Made by a program: the position numbers and the translations under genes | The notes under the pieces: generated by a model | Database searches by the model: none | What the model saw: only the letters and a program-made list of their open reading frames with translations | What the model was told of the DNA's origin: nothing | Shown here: one piece after another, positions 15,810 to 23,680 of the stretch | Position numbering within the stretch: position 1 is the stretch's first letter | How the letters are laid out: each line of letters starts with the position of its first letter | Assembly (NCBI GenBank): GCA_034437895.1 | Contig: DAOTTO010000301.1 | Span: forward strand, 1 to 41,266 | Reading direction: 5' to 3' | From: JANRLJ01 sp034437895 | GTDB taxonomy: Bacteria > Chloroflexota > Anaerolineae > Aggregatilineales > Phototrophicaceae | DNA length: 41,266 nt

Positions 15810-17126
15810 TTAATTTTCTTGGGCGGAAAGACGTAATAATAGGCCGACCATGATAAAGCTCATCAAGAGTGAGCTTCCACCATAACTTAAGTAAGGGAGC
15901 GTAACACCCGTTAACGGTAGAACGCGCAGAACGCCGCCCATAATCATCAAACTTTGCAAGCCAATCAGCGTCGTCAGGCCGACAGCCAACAACGTGCGGA
16001 AAGGTCGCCCCTGTTGCAGCGCAGCGATGCGTAAGCCGCGCGTGATGAAGATGGCGATACATACAATCACCGTGATGCTGCCGAGTAAGCCCCATTCTTC
16101 CGCGATAGCTGCGAACACAAAATCGGAATGGACGACAGGGATGTAGCCAGGCGACCCTTGCCCAATCCCTTGCCCAAAAATGCCGCCCGCCGCGAAAGCC
16201 TGCAAACTTTGCACAAGTTGAAATGCACGTCCGTCTGCTTCAGGCCAAGGATTCAGCCAAATATCAACCCGCAGTTGGACGACCCCAAACAGGTTGTAAG
16301 CGGTGAATCCAGCGATAACAATCAGCAGCAAACCACTCAATAGGATAAACGTATAGCCTGTGGCGACATAAAGTAAGATCAAGAACACCATAAAAAATAA
16401 AATGGCCGTGCCAAGATCACGCTGCCATATAAGCACGATGATAGATAGGCTCCACATCATCAGAATCGGGCCATAAATGCGCGGCGACGTAGAAAAGAGA
16501 TGATTACCAGAGGCGAATCCTTGTGTTCGCAGTGAAGGATACTGCTCGGCTAAATAACTGGCGAGAAAGGCAACGAGGATGACTTTTAGTGCTTCTGATG
16601 GCTGAAAGAAAACCCCCGCCGTCCCCAGCCATAACTGCGGTGTGCCGGATAGCCCTGTTGGGTTGCTCCCTAAGAGAATCGTGCTAAAAAGCAGCCCCAT
16701 CCCAATCGTGAACCAAACATAACGATAACTTCTGAGCCAATGAATAGTCTGCGGCAGAATGGCAACCAACAGCATCGCCCCAACCGAAACACCCAACCAG
16801 ATTGTTTGTCGATCCGCAAAACGGGGCGCTAAACGGTCAATAATCGTCAGTCCCCATCCACTCATAAACATCACCAGCGGGAACAACAGCATATCGCGCT
16901 TGGGTAGGCGACGATCTAAAATCCGGCTGCCAATGACGGCGCAAGCTATCCATAGGCCGAAAGAAAGACTATGGGTGAATCCATACGCAGGACGGATAAG
17001 TGTCAGCGCTAGAAAGTTCACGCCGATAAATGCGCCAGCAATCCACAAGAGACGCTGTTCCATCCGCGAATTTAGCTCAAAAGCAGGTTTATTTACCGAC
17101 TCGCCAATCAAGACGTTTATAGCCAT
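15810..17126 (-). CDS. FtsW/RodA/SpoVE-family peptidoglycan glycosyltransferase (SEDS)
   Basis: 438-residue SEDS-family membrane protein, a peptidoglycan polymerase that works with a class B PBP. About ten hydrophobic segments are visible. Hallmarks are IWLGTAGVFFQPSEALKVIL-type and WQRDLGTAILFF segments in the middle, with the Asp expected for catalysis in the latter, FAAIAEEWGLLGS, and the C-terminal PYLSYGGSSLLMSFIMVGLL. FtsW (division) and RodA (elongation) cannot be separated by eye. The FHA/PBP neighbourhood resembles actinobacterial rodA. It starts 2 bases after the mtnP stop, so the two are coupled. The PBP-like gene follows. Confidence 0.9.
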   Translation of the reverse strand: MAINVLIGESVNKPAFELNSRMEQRLLWIAGAFIGVNFLALTLIRPAYGFTHSLSFGLWIACAVIGSRILDRRLPKRDMLLFPLVMFMSGWGLTIIDRLAPRFADRQTIWLGVSVGAMLLVAILPQTIHWLRSYRYVWFTIGMGLLFSTILLGSNPTGLSGTPQLWLGTAGVFFQPSEALKVILVAFLASYLAEQYPSLRTQGFASGNHLFSTSPRIYGPILMMWSLSIIVLIWQRDLGTAILFFMVFLILLYVATGYTFILLSGLLLIVIAGFTAYNLFGVVQLRVDIWLNPWPEADGRAFQLVQSLQAFAAGGIFGQGIGQGSPGYIPVVHSDFVFAAIAEEWGLLGSITVIVCIAIFITRGLRIAALQQGRPFRTLLAVGLTTLIGLQSLMIMGGVLRVLPLTGVTLPYLSYGGSSLLMSFIMVGLLLRLSAQEN

Positions 17127-17128
17127 CG

Positions 17129-18001
17129 CTAGTTGCTAAAGTAACGCCCGATGATGGGCTGTAAGCGATCAAGAACGTCAGATGGGATCAACGATTTGTT
17201 AGTCATCACCGCGTTTTCCAGCGCATTATGGCAGGCATAAACAGCGTTTTCGTCTAAGGTCTCGATTGCTTTGGCAATCGCTTGCTGCGCGATTTGTAGA
17301 TTATGGTGCATGGTCTGGATGACGGTTTCTACCGTGACGGGTGCTTCGGTTTCGTGCCATACATCGTAATCGGTGACGTGCGCCATCGTCGCGTAGGCGA
17401 TTTCGGCTTCACGGGCGAGAAAGGCTTCGGGGCAGGTGGTCATGCCGATAATGCTGCATCCCCATTGACGGAAGATAAGGCTCTCGCCTTTGGTGCTAAA
17501 GCGCGGCCCTTCGATGATGATAAAATTACCTCCGCGATGGACATTTCCGCCAACGGCTGCCGTCGCTTGATAAACTTGTTCGCTCAGTTCAGGACAAAAC
17601 GGCTGCGCGACAGAGACATGCCCAACGAGGCCAGTCTCAAAGAAAGTGCGACCACGCTCACTTTTGGTATGATCGTAAAGTTGATCGGGGATCACGATAT
17701 GACCCGGCGCATACTCTTCTCTAAGCGAACCACAGGCATTCACGCCAATGATAAAACGCACACCGAGCGTTTTAAGCGCAAAAATATTGGCACGATAAGG
17801 TACGGTGGTCGGCGTGTAGACATGTCCTAAACCGTGTCGCGGGATAAAGGCGACTCGTTTGCCACGCAGTGCCCCAATCACGATGTCTGCGCTTGGTTTG
17901 CCATAAGGGGTATCAATAGAAACGCTGATCTTATCGCTAATTTCTGGGATGTCATAAAGGCCGGAGCCGCCGATAACGCCGATAGATACAGTTTCAGCCA
18001 T
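17129..18001 (-). CDS. mtnP: S-methyl-5'-thioadenosine phosphorylase
   Basis: Cytoplasmic purine nucleoside phosphorylase family 2 enzyme, cleaving methylthioadenosine with phosphate to adenine and methylthioribose-1-phosphate. It has IGVIGGSGLYDI at the N-terminus, FIPRHGLGH, GVNACGSLREEYAPG, IEGPRFST and the substrate-selecting TCPEAFLAREAE and VTDYDVW segments. Aspartates in the last segment favour 6-aminopurines. At 290 residues the length is normal. The ATG at 18001 has an ideal AAGGAG ribosome-binding site, preferred over a TTG two codons upstream. It sits inside an FHA-SEDS cell-wall operon, where actinobacteria carry a phosphatase gene. The functional link is unclear. Guanosine/inosine specificity is possible but less likely. 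Confidence 0.9.
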   Translation of the reverse strand: MAETVSIGVIGGSGLYDIPEISDKISVSIDTPYGKPSADIVIGALRGKRVAFIPRHGLGHVYTPTTVPYRANIFALKTLGVRFIIGVNACGSLREEYAPGHIVIPDQLYDHTKSERGRTFFETGLVGHVSVAQPFCPELSEQVYQATAAVGGNVHRGGNFIIIEGPRFSTKGESLIFRQWGCSIIGMTTCPEAFLAREAEIAYATMAHVTDYDVWHETEAPVTVETVIQTMHHNLQIAQQAIAKAIETLDENAVYACHNALENAVMTNKSLIPSDVLDRLQPIIGRYFSN

Positions 18002-18030
18002 GAACAAAATCTCCTTGTTGAGGATTAAGG

Positions 18031-18474
18031 CTAGGGTTGTAATTCTAAGCGAAAACGCTTCTGGCCGATTCCGATGACATCCCCCTCCGTCATAATCATC
18101 GGTTGATTAACGGCCATATCGTTCAAGGTTGTACCATTACGACTTTGGCGATCTTCCAGCCACCACTGCCCATTGCGTAAAACGACCAGCGCGTGTTCAC
18201 TGCTGGCAAACCCGTCAGTAATGACGATGGTATTGGTCGGCGCACGGCCTAAACTGGTGAGGGGCAGTAAGGGATAGACCTCGCCAAGCATGACGTAATT
18301 ACCATCAATTTCTTGCAGCGCAATAAGCTGACCATAAGAACGGCGATTGGCTTGTAACTGGCTCACTGTACTTTGATAGTCGCGCCATAACACAACAAAT
18401 AAAGCCACTAAAAACCCAATCAGCAGTGATGCCGAGATGATACGTAGCAGTAAAAGGATAACTTCAACACTCAT
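18031..18474 (-). CDS. Membrane-anchored FHA-domain protein (FhaB-like)
   Basis: 147-residue protein with one N-terminal membrane helix (about 5-29) followed by a short linker and a C-terminal forkhead-associated domain. The FHA phosphothreonine-binding loops are present: SLGRAPTNTIVI, the SSEHALV segment and RQSRNGTTLN. FHA domains read Thr phosphorylation by Ser/Thr kinases. The arrangement matches FhaB (FipA) of actinobacteria, which helps organise cell-wall synthesis. It lies 19 bases after the FhaA-like gene and 29 bases before mtnP. No kinase gene is in the window. Confidence 0.87.
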   Translation of the reverse strand: MSVEVILLLLRIISASLLIGFLVALFVVLWRDYQSTVSQLQANRRSYGQLIALQEIDGNYVMLGEVYPLLPLTSLGRAPTNTIVITDGFASSEHALVVLRNGQWWLEDRQSRNGTTLNDMAVNQPMIMTEGDVIGIGQKRFRLELQP

Positions 18475-18493
18475 GTTATAGCCACATTAAAGC

Positions 18494-19264
18494 CTAAAAA
18501 TCCGGTTCAAAGGCTTGTGTCGGGTTATCTTGCGAGTCGCTTAAACTATTTTCTTCCAAATAGAGCATCTGTGTTTTGCCGATACGGATTAAATCGCCAG
18601 ATTTTAGCTGATGCTCTTTAATCTGAACGCCGTTGACAAAAGTTCCGCCTTGGCTATTGATGTCGAACAGCATATAAGCACTGGCACGTAAGCGGAGTTG
18701 GATATGATGCCGCGAAACTGTGTTGTCATCCAACACAATCTGATTTTCTCGATTGCGCCCGATATTGATGACATCCTGTTCTAGGTTAATCAAGCGTCCA
18801 TCAAGGACAAGCTGTGGGCTGTGCGGCTTAGATAAGCCGGGTAAGACGACATGCTGGAGCGCCGCCGTACTGTGTTCCGGGCTGTTCCTATAGCTGGCAT
18901 TGATAATCAGTTTTCCGGTGTCGAGTTGTGAATCCGCCAGAAATTTGATCGTCGGCGTATTGATAAGTCTGTACCCGATCAGGGTTGCTAATTCTACTAG
19001 GTGGTCAGCTAATGATTGGGGGAGGGTGGCGTTTCTTTCCAGCAGATGGGTTTGGACTGACGGATGGGCATAAATGAGATATTGGTCGGGTGCGATGAGG
19101 CGTGGGTCGCTGCCTTGCGCTGGCTGAACGCCGTCTTCCATGACCCGTGCTAACTGCAAAGCAATATCCTGGGCGCGTATCTTTTTGCCAAATAATGAGG
19201 CAAAAGCACCTTCTACCAATTGTTCCAAATGCGCTTCTAAGCGTGCGATATGTTGATTATCCAT
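18494..19264 (-). CDS. FhaA-like protein (DUF3662 + FHA domain)
   Basis: Two-domain cytoplasmic protein of about 256 residues. The N-terminal DUF3662 domain (about 1-115) includes EQLVEGAFASLFGKKIRAQD. The C-terminal FHA domain has INIGRNRENQIVL, VSRHHIQLR and NSQGGTFVNG, so the phosphothreonine-binding Arg, Ser and Asn are intact. In mycobacteria FhaA binds the phosphorylated pseudokinase domain of MviN/MurJ. A murJ lies 8 kb away here. I start it at the ATG at 19264, because the upstream codons overlap a near-perfect promoter whose predicted start coincides with this ATG. It heads the fhaA-fhaB-mtnP-SEDS-PBP run. Confidence 0.88.
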   Translation of the reverse strand: MDNQHIARLEAHLEQLVEGAFASLFGKKIRAQDIALQLARVMEDGVQPAQGSDPRLIAPDQYLIYAHPSVQTHLLERNATLPQSLADHLVELATLIGYRLINTPTIKFLADSQLDTGKLIINASYRNSPEHSTAALQHVVLPGLSKPHSPQLVLDGRLINLEQDVINIGRNRENQIVLDDNTVSRHHIQLRLRASAYMLFDINSQGGTFVNGVQIKEHQLKSGDLIRIGKTQMLYLEENSLSDSQDNPTQAFEPDF

Positions 19265-19271
19265 TGCAGGC

Positions 19272-19300
19272 ATTATAGCGGAGGCGAGGAGAGGTGACAA
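19272..19300 (-). promoter_or_regulatory. Promoter of the fhaA operon, probably leaderless
   Basis: On the minus strand TTGTCA (19300-19295) and a perfect TATAAT (19277-19272) are separated by exactly 17 bases. Only seven bases separate the -10 box from the ATG at 19264, so transcription should begin at or next to the start codon. No ribosome-binding site precedes that ATG. Confidence 0.7.
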
Positions 19301-19320
19301 TCCAACGAATGAAATCAAAA

Positions 19321-19342
19321 CGGCGGGTTGATGTTCCCGCCG
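19321..19342 (-). terminator. Intrinsic terminator after the PpiC-like gene
   Basis: A perfect 7-bp GC-only stem (CGGCGGG/CCCGCCG) with an 8-base loop, followed on the minus strand by TTTTGATTTC. It lies between the stop of the foldase gene (19366) and the fhaA promoter and cleanly separates the two transcription units. Confidence 0.75.
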
Positions 19343-19365
19343 CTTGAAAATTTAGGTTGAAGTGT

Positions 19366-20925
19366 TTAGCGCGGAATGTACTGGAATACGGGTTCAGTCG
19401 GGACGAAATCCGTCCAAAGCGAATTGGTTTCGATGTCGCCAGCGTCTTCTTGGGCTGTACGGGTGTCTTCCAGCCATGTAGCGAAGGCCTCATCTTTGGC
19501 CTGTTCAATCTCGGTTTCTGTCATTTCGCGTTCTTCGCGCGCTCGCACTTGAATGATGTGATACCCAAATTCAGATTCGACGGGTCCAACAATCGCGCCG
19601 ATTTCGGCATCTTGTATCGCCAAGCGGAAGGGTTCAACATAATTGGCGATATTTGCCCAATCCAGTTCGCCGCCATTTGCGCCGGAACCTGTGTCGGTGG
19701 AACTGGCGCGGGCCAGATCAGCAAAGGATTCGCCAGCATTGATTGCGTCGAGGATGTCCTGAGCGCGTTCAGGTGCTTCCAACGGGACGAGGATATGACG
19801 GGCGTTAGCCCAGGTTGCCATATTCGATACGGCTTCGCTTTCCGCAATGGATTCGCGCAGTGCCTTACGCAAGGCCAGTGTCTCGAAATATTCATCAACA
19901 CGATCGCGGCTCAGGCCTGTCTCGCTGTTGATGACATCATAGAAATTTTCAACGCTTGTGGCGTAATTTTCACGGATTTCTTCCACAGTTCGCGTTGCGG
20001 GTGGCGGGATAGTTGCGATAGCCGTTGGTAAGACCACAGGTGTGCCTTCGGGGGTAATCTCTGCTGTCGCTTCCGCCGTTAATTCTGGTGTAGCTTCCGG
20101 CGTTGGCGTACCCGTTGGTGTCAACGTTGGAGTCGGCGAGACAAACGGTGTGCGCGTTGGCGTAATCGTAGGTGTCGCTGTAAATTCCGAAGTGACCTCA
20201 ACCGCTGATGTCATTTCGGGTTCGGCAGTAACATCGGCTTCAGCCGTTGCGTCGGGATCGGGGGTACCTTCTGCTGTGGCTTCGCCCGTTGCCTCGGCGC
20301 TGGCTTCTGCGGCTATGGCATCGGCTTCTATCTGAGCAATCTGTTCGGGGTCATAATTGAAGAAATCATCAATCTCGGCTTGGATTTCTTCTTGTGTGAC
20401 GGTTAGGCCGCGTGCTTCGGCCTCATCGCGCACAATTCTTTCGTCAATCATTTGGTTCAGAACGCGCAGCCCAAATTGATCGGGAACGCCGAGTTCTGTC
20501 CAAAGGGTGTTCAGTTCTTGATCGCTTTGGAGCAGTTGATCAAAGGCTGCTTGCGGATCGGTTGTAAAACCAAAGCTCAAAAAGGTTGAGATGCCAGAAT
20601 TAATCCGTTCGTTCGCAATCAAACGCTCAAATCGGACGCGCTGCTCAAATTCTGAAACAGAGATGCTGTCTCCATTGACTGAAGCCACAGTTCGCTGGGG
20701 ATTAATCACTTGATCGACGATCAAGGCAGCGACCAAAATAAGCACAACGACGGCAACAACCGCAATTGTACTCAAGATGACGATACGTTGAATTTCTGCC
20801 TCACGCTCCGCACGAGAACGGTATTCTTTCAGCGGTTGAGCGCTGCGTTTACCGTCCGCCTGTGCAGGTGGCGGGGTCTTTTTTTCGGGCTTAGGCAGCC
20901 CTGTTGTTTGTCGTTTTTTCGACAT
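19366..20925 (-). CDS. Membrane-anchored PpiC/SurA-like peptidyl-prolyl isomerase
   Basis: 519-residue extracytoplasmic foldase. Residues 1-45 are basic and Pro-rich, a membrane helix follows (about 48-70), then a SurA N-like helical region starting at ASVNGDSISVSEFEQRVRF. The parvulin domain is C-terminal, with ANARHILVPLEAPERAQDIL, FADLARASSTDTGSGANGGE and EFGYHIIQVRARE. A region of about 110 residues (roughly 205-315) rich in Ala, Glu, Thr and Pro is inserted into the helical chaperone part and should be disordered. It follows rpsR by 24 bases and probably reads from the rpsF promoter. It is related in role to PrsA of Gram-positive bacteria, though it lacks a lipobox. Confidence 0.86.
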   Translation of the reverse strand: MSKKRQTTGLPKPEKKTPPPAQADGKRSAQPLKEYRSRAEREAEIQRIVILSTIAVVAVVVLILVAALIVDQVINPQRTVASVNGDSISVSEFEQRVRFERLIANERINSGISTFLSFGFTTDPQAAFDQLLQSDQELNTLWTELGVPDQFGLRVLNQMIDERIVRDEAEARGLTVTQEEIQAEIDDFFNYDPEQIAQIEADAIAAEASAEATGEATAEGTPDPDATAEADVTAEPEMTSAVEVTSEFTATPTITPTRTPFVSPTPTLTPTGTPTPEATPELTAEATAEITPEGTPVVLPTAIATIPPPATRTVEEIRENYATSVENFYDVINSETGLSRDRVDEYFETLALRKALRESIAESEAVSNMATWANARHILVPLEAPERAQDILDAINAGESFADLARASSTDTGSGANGGELDWANIANYVEPFRLAIQDAEIGAIVGPVESEFGYHIIQVRAREEREMTETEIEQAKDEAFATWLEDTRTAQEDAGDIETNSLWTDFVPTEPVFQYIPR

Positions 20926-20949
20926 AAAGCATAAAACTCCCGGAGGCGA

Positions 20950-21285
20950 TCAGTCGGATGAATTGACAAATGGCAATAATGCCAGATGACGCGCCCGCTT
21001 GATCTCACGGGCGAGTTCGCGTTGGCAGCGCGAGCAGTTGCCCGTTTGGCGGCGTGGCTTAATTTTGCCTGCTTCTGTCACGAAACGCCGCAGGGTGTCT
21101 ATGTCTTTATAATCGAAACATTTGCCTTCGGGGCAGTAGCTGTTTTGCTTGCGACGACCCCGTTTTCCGCCACGCTCATCATCGCCGCCATCGCGCCCTT
21201 CAAATCCATCGTCGTCTCGGTCACGGCGGCGGCCTCCGCGATCACCGCGCCCGCGCCCACCATCCAAATCGTCGTCATAACCCAT
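20950..21285 (-). CDS. rpsR: 30S ribosomal protein S18 with Arg/Gly/Asp-rich N-terminal extension
   Basis: Ribosomal protein S18, partner of S6 on the 30S platform. Residues about 48-111 are the S18 domain, with CFDYKDIDTLRRFVTEAGKI and KRARHLALLPFV. Cysteines in CPEGKC and CSRC indicate the zinc-binding form. The protein is 111 residues against the usual 70-80. The extra ~45 residues at the N-terminus are Gly, Arg and Asp rich. The ATG at 21285 has a good AGGAG site, so the extension is likely translated. An overlapping frame at 21099-21362 is a shadow. Confidence 0.93.
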   Translation of the reverse strand: MGYDDDLDGGRGRGDRGGRRRDRDDDGFEGRDGGDDERGGKRGRRKQNSYCPEGKCFDYKDIDTLRRFVTEAGKIKPRRQTGNCSRCQRELAREIKRARHLALLPFVNSSD

Positions 21286-21371
21286 GTTTCATTCTCCTGA
21301 TTGCTTTTTCGCTGATCGCGTTTTTGCTTATAAATAATGTAAAAGCACCAGACAACCGACAAGCCGCTTTA

Positions 21372-21767
21372 TCAAAAGGCGTAATCACTGCTATCGTCGT
21401 CTTGATCGTAGTCGAAATCACCCGTATGAGGGCGGCGGTCTCCCAACAGAATCATCTCATTGGCGACCAATTCTGTACGGAAATGTTTCTTACCTGTGTC
21501 GTCTTCCCAGCCGCGTGTTTGCAGCCGACCTTCAATATAGACTTGTTGATTTTTGCCGAGGTGCGCCTTACAGATTTCTGCTAAGTTGCCCCACGCGACC
21601 ACGTTGAACCACTCGGTTTCTTCGCGGCGTTCACCTTCGGAGGATGTCCAACTACGGCTAGTCGCCACGCTGAAACTTGTGACCGGCCTGCCGCTGGGCG
21701 TATAGCGCATTTCTGGCTCGCGCCCGACGTAACCGATAATCATGACTTTGTTCAGCCCGCGCCCCAT
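21372..21767 (-). CDS. ssb: Single-stranded DNA-binding protein
   Basis: OB-fold protein that coats single-stranded DNA in replication and repair. The 131-residue chain starts GLNKVMIIGYVGREPEMRYT and contains FNVVAWGNLAEICKAHLGKNQQ-type and VYIEGRLQTRGWEDD segments, all characteristic. The C-terminal tail is short and acidic and ends in SDYAF instead of the common DDDIPF, still ending in an aromatic residue as needed for partner binding. It lies between rpsF and rpsR in the conserved order. Confidence 0.95.
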   Translation of the reverse strand: MGRGLNKVMIIGYVGREPEMRYTPSGRPVTSFSVATSRSWTSSEGERREETEWFNVVAWGNLAEICKAHLGKNQQVYIEGRLQTRGWEDDTGKKHFRTELVANEMILLGDRRPHTGDFDYDQDDDSSDYAF

Positions 21768-21816
21768 GAGACCCCCTCGTCCCCAATAAACTGGATTGGA
21801 ATGTTGCCCTTGAGGA

Positions 21817-22107
21817 TTAGTCCGGTCGGATGAGGAGGTGACGCAGAACCGTAGGCGCTAGGCGCAGATTACGTTCCAACTCGGCCAAATTTGCAGCGTC
21901 GATATCAGCCAGCATCAGCACATAATAGCCTTCACGCTGTTTGTCGATCTCGTAAGCCATCTTGCGCCGTCCCCAGCGATCAATCTTCGTGACGGTGCCG
22001 AGTTCGTTGGTTTCGACCCAATTCTTGACCTGATTTACCATGTCGTTGATGACCTCTTCGTTTGGGTCAAGACGCACGATAAAAGTAAGCTCGTATGCTT
22101 TTTTCAT
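21817..22107 (-). CDS. rpsF: 30S ribosomal protein S6
   Basis: 96-residue ribosomal protein that forms a heterodimer with S18. It begins KKAYELTFIVRLDPNEE and contains IDRWGRRKMAYEIDKQREGYY, the family core. I place the start at the ATG at 22107. The 41-residue longer frame upstream shows no S6 similarity and runs through a palindrome. The order rpsF-ssb-rpsR is conserved, followed here by the PpiC-like gene. Confidence 0.96.
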   Translation of the reverse strand: MKKAYELTFIVRLDPNEEVINDMVNQVKNWVETNELGTVTKIDRWGRRKMAYEIDKQREGYYVLMLADIDAANLAELERNLRLAPTVLRHLLIRPD

Positions 22108-22147
22108 GACTCTATGAAATTCCCCTTTCCATGGGATTGCCCTACAT

Positions 22148-22163
22148 CGACACGGGCGTGTCG
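22148..22163. repeat. Perfect 16-base palindrome upstream of rpsF
   Basis: CGACACG and CGTGTCG, perfectly complementary, separated by two bases, 41 bases before the rpsF ATG. In RNA it would make a hairpin in the rpsF leader; in DNA it could be a repressor site. S6:S18-binding leader RNAs are known upstream of rpsF in other bacteria. Whether this is one cannot be judged by eye. Confidence 0.5.
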
Positions 22164-22204
22164 TGCAAAGCGGAAAGATAACTATGTTTAAAACGTGCGT
22201 TATC

Positions 22205-23668
22205 CTACATGATTGGACGGCTTTTGACAACGGTAGATTCCGCTAACCGAGCGCTCGCCAGTGCTAGGGCAACGGTTAACCAGAAGAATGTGATGGACGC
22301 TTGGAAATCTAATCGGAAGAAATAAAGATCGGCGGCGGCGTTGACGAGGGCGGTCAGTAATGCCGCATGATAACCGAGATGGATAGCGTCTAAATCGTCA
22401 TTGTTGCGGGCGAATTGCCACGTATAAATGCCATAAACGAACACACTCAAAATCGTCATCAGATAAATTGCTACGCCGACCAGCCCAATTTGATTCGCCA
22501 TAATGAGATACATGCTGGCGACATTGGTATAGAGGTCAATATCGGGCGTTCCGGTAAAGCCGACACCGAAAATAGGGTAGCGGTTAATCAGGCGGAAGGA
22601 GTCGGAGTATTCGCCTAACCGCATTTGTGTGGCAAGGTCTGCGCCCTGAAAAGCCTCCACGATGCGCCCGACATAAGCCTGTGTTTGTGGTAAAAGCAGC
22701 AGCAGTGCCGCCGCTATCAGCAGGATAGGGATGAAACGCCGATAGCGCACGAATGCGATCACGCCTAATCCAAATGCCGTCGCCAGAAAGGAAGCACGAG
22801 AAAATGACAGTAAAAGTGCAAGCACAATGATGCCCAAAATACCGACGGTTAACCAGCGATAACGCAACACCGGCTTACGGGCGAAAATTTGCGGAGCAAT
22901 CAAGACCGCCGAAATGGCTAATACGCCGCCGAGCGCGTTGGGGTCTACCCAGGTACCGATTGCACGTTCTGGCAGGGCAGGATTTGACTCGATATAGCGA
23001 ATAACCCCGCTGATTGGATAGCCAATGCGCCCAAGCCTCAACAAAATAGTTTCGGCTATCTCATCAGGCAGTACCCACAGCCCAAGCGCGACTACGGCTT
23101 GCATCACGACACCGATGATGACGACTAACACAAGCCGCCGCAATGCTGCCGGGTCGCGTAGTAGATCAACCAGAATAAAGACCATGCCGATACTTAACAG
23201 GGTTTCCGCAAACTGACGGGCGATATTGGGCGTAATCGGCCCATAACGCAGCCCTAGCGCAAACGCCAGCATCAACCACAACAAATACACCAGCACCATC
23301 AAATGAACAGGCGTTAAATAGAGCAGTCGGCGACGGCGCGTCATCCATTGAAGCAGATAGACCACGACAAACGCGCCAACAGCCAGATCGAGCAAGGTCG
23401 GTGTCAGTACGATTTTAAAAGGCAGAGTCCCAAACGGCAGCAGGAACATCGTCAAAATAAGGCCGTAAAGGGCGGCATTCACACTCGTCAGTACATAAAC
23501 AGCCGCCATTGCGCCAATGAAGACTCCGAAGGTAATCACGGGGCCGAGTAGTACCATTGAAAGGCCGACCAAGCCGCCGATAAGCCCTAACGCGATTCCG
23601 ATGAGCGCCGCATACATCCGGCGGTCTAATCCAGCAGCCCAGTTTTGGAGGGAGTCATTTGTTTGCAT
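22205..23668 (-). CDS. O-antigen ligase/polymerase-like membrane protein (Wzy/WaaL superfamily)
   Basis: 487-residue polytopic membrane protein with about 11-12 hydrophobic segments. The middle shows the family features: a large soluble loop containing RAIGTWVDPNALGGVLAIS, then FSRASFLATAFGLGVI and an RYPIFGVGFTGTPDIDLY segment near the C-terminus. Members join or polymerise lipid-linked glycans on the outer face of the membrane. It is last in a run of glycan genes (GT2, GT4, YfhO-like), so export or assembly of a surface polysaccharide or glycan-decorated protein is likely. A teichoic acid or glycoprotein ligase is possible. Confidence 0.8.
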   Translation of the reverse strand: MQTNDSLQNWAAGLDRRMYAALIGIALGLIGGLVGLSMVLLGPVITFGVFIGAMAAVYVLTSVNAALYGLILTMFLLPFGTLPFKIVLTPTLLDLAVGAFVVVYLLQWMTRRRRLLYLTPVHLMVLVYLLWLMLAFALGLRYGPITPNIARQFAETLLSIGMVFILVDLLRDPAALRRLVLVVIIGVVMQAVVALGLWVLPDEIAETILLRLGRIGYPISGVIRYIESNPALPERAIGTWVDPNALGGVLAISAVLIAPQIFARKPVLRYRWLTVGILGIIVLALLLSFSRASFLATAFGLGVIAFVRYRRFIPILLIAAALLLLLPQTQAYVGRIVEAFQGADLATQMRLGEYSDSFRLINRYPIFGVGFTGTPDIDLYTNVASMYLIMANQIGLVGVAIYLMTILSVFVYGIYTWQFARNNDDLDAIHLGYHAALLTALVNAAADLYFFRLDFQASITFFWLTVALALASARLAESTVVKSRPIM

Positions 23669-23680
23669 TGCGAATCGCTT

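Noticed and set aside
15810..17126. Calling the SEDS gene ftsW or rodA
   Set aside because: The two subfamilies cannot be separated from visible motifs, so no symbol was given.
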